This document shows, in pieces, positions 56,667 to 57,867 of a DNA stretch of 57,867 nucleotides. Each line of letters begins with the position of its first letter. Within the stretch, counting starts at the first letter, position 1. Under the pieces are notes generated by a model that saw only the letters and a program-made list of their open reading frames with translations, made no database searches and had not been told where the DNA came from. The position numbers and the translations under genes were made by a program. This stretch comes from Saprospiraceae bacterium (lineage in GTDB: Bacteria; Bacteroidota; Bacteroidia; Chitinophagales; Saprospiraceae), in NCBI GenBank assembly GCA_018224445.1, contig JAGTVA010000025.1, positions 1 to 57,867 of the forward strand, written 5' to 3'.

Positions 56667-57867
56667 TTAGTATTTAGCGGGTCGATCATTTTCTGGTATG
56701 GAATTTAAAATGAATTCCCGGAGGTGTTGATTGGACAAAGCCAGGTCTTCATGTCGCAAATACATCATATGCCCACTTCTATATCCCTCAAACCTGAATC
56801 TGTCTTTCATTTTGCCGCTGGGGTCCAGTTGCCACATGGTGTATTTGGCATTGAAGTAAGTGGTAGCTCCATCGAAGTATCCCACCTGAAACATGGTATT
56901 CAAAAAGGGATTCTGGGCCATGGCCTGTCTCAAATTTTCACCGGTATTTTCGTTGCTCCTGTCCCATGGATGCACGGGCCCAAACATATTGTACTTGATT
57001 TCTGTCTCAAACCCCAACTCCTCCTTGAAGTAATAATTAATCGCAGGGGTAAAGGAGTGCAGCCAGGAGGTCAGTTCTGCATTGAAATCGGGCCGCTCTC
57101 CCGCATCCATGCGGTCAATTCCGCGATATCTAGAATCCAGTCGGCCTATGGTGAACCCCTCCTCCTGCAATAGTTTTTTCCAAAAGGCAGCGTATCCCAA
57201 ATCCAGGTTGTGCTGCAGTATCACCTTTTCGTCTATACCTGAATACCAGGCTATGCCGCTGGCCATCTCAATTCTCTTGTCCTCCTCCAGAAATCCACCT
57301 TTTACCAGTGCGGGCAACAACTGATTGATGGCAAAATGCTCGGCCTCCTCCAATACTTCGTATAGATCTTTGCTCTGCAATTCCTCGCTCAGGGCATTGT
57401 GATACCAGGCAGCAGCTGCAAAATAGGGAATCCGATTGGCAATGCCTACCGGGCCATCTCTATCAATGCCCAATCCGGTGGGAGAAACAAGGATTACCCC
57501 ATTGAGGTACATCCAATGTCTGTTTTGCAACTCGAGTGCCAGGCCGGATACCCTGGTAGTGCCATAGCTCTCCCCAATTAAATATTTCGGTGATCTCCAG
57601 CGATTGTGTCTGGAGACAAAAGTGTTGATCCATTCCGCCAGATACTTCACATCGGCATTGACCCCAAAGAACAAATCTCTGTCTACCTCTTCCTTCAAAA
57701 TTCTGGAATATCCCGTGTTCACCGGATTTACGTATAAAATATCCGCTACATCGAGCACCGAATGGGGATTCTCTACCACTCCATAGGGTTGGATGGGAAA
57801 TCCCTCTTCATCAATTCTTAAAAATCGAGGTCCCGTGTAGCCAATATGCATCCAAACAGAAGCAGAA
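56667..57867 (-). CDS. S10 family serine carboxypeptidase-like protein, 5' end truncated by window edge
   Basis: KYLIGESYGTTRVSGLALELQ (catalytic Ser), C-terminal RFEGYRSGHMMYLRHEDL (catalytic His). Frame is open to the window end (SASVWMHIGYTGPRF...), so the track start at 57851 is an internal Met. Confidence 0.9.
   Translation of the reverse strand, partial: SASVWMHIGYTGPRFLRIDEEGFPIQPYGVVENPHSVLDVADILYVNPVNTGYSRILKEEVDRDLFFGVNADVKYLAEWINTFVSRHNRWRSPKYLIGESYGTTRVSGLALELQNRHWMYLNGVILVSPTGLGIDRDGPVGIANRIPYFAAAAWYHNALSEELQSKDLYEVLEEAEHFAINQLLPALVKGGFLEEDKRIEMASGIAWYSGIDEKVILQHNLDLGYAAFWKKLLQEEGFTIGRLDSRYRGIDRMDAGERPDFNAELTSWLHSFTPAINYYFKEELGFETEIKYNMFGPVHPWDRSNENTGENLRQAMAQNPFLNTMFQVGYFDGATTYFNAKYTMWQLDPSGKMKDRFRFEGYRSGHMMYLRHEDLALSNQHLREFILNSIPENDRPAKY

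Noticed and set aside
1-57867. Prophage, transposon, integron, toxin-antitoxin, restriction-modification or anti-phage island
   Set aside because: No integrase, transposase, structural phage genes, methylase/nuclease pair or defence-type domains were recognised. Gene content and spacing are typical of a core chromosome.

Overview
The window looks like ordinary chromosomal DNA from a member of the Bacteroidota, probably Saprospiria-like. The evidence is the recurrent TAnnTTTG -7 promoter elements, type B T9SS C-terminal domains, DUF2027/Smr and BatA proteins. I annotated about 40 coding genes. Many are housekeeping or metabolic: YraN, L31, a GlmU-like protein, QueE, dihydroorotase, RseP, arginine deiminase and EgtB. 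There are also three very large secreted multidomain surface proteins (1-3932, 22283-27232 and 27320-30667), two tRNA-Leu genes, and CDSs cut at both window edges. I found no CRISPR array, transposase, integrase, prophage, rRNA or reverse transcriptase. The observations most worth following up are: (1) an 11+4 copy Cys...Trp...NGC domain repeat shared by two neighbouring T9SS type B adhesins, one with a cohesin-like N-terminus; (2) a FixL-type PAS kinase that keeps the His/Arg haem-site spacing and is translationally coupled to a response regulator-CRP fusion; (3) a two-gene module of a coiled-coil protein and a membrane-anchored PspA/ESCRT-III-like helical protein; (4) a 49-aa single-TM protein wedged between a PIG-L deacetylase and a Na+ symporter; (5) a degenerate 3' fragment of a second four-helix-bundle (S23) gene abutting the arginine deiminase stop codon; (6) tandem perfect hairpins in a 738-bp intergenic region. 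No wholly new system is demonstrated by sequence alone. All domain calls come from reading the sequence, not from database searches.
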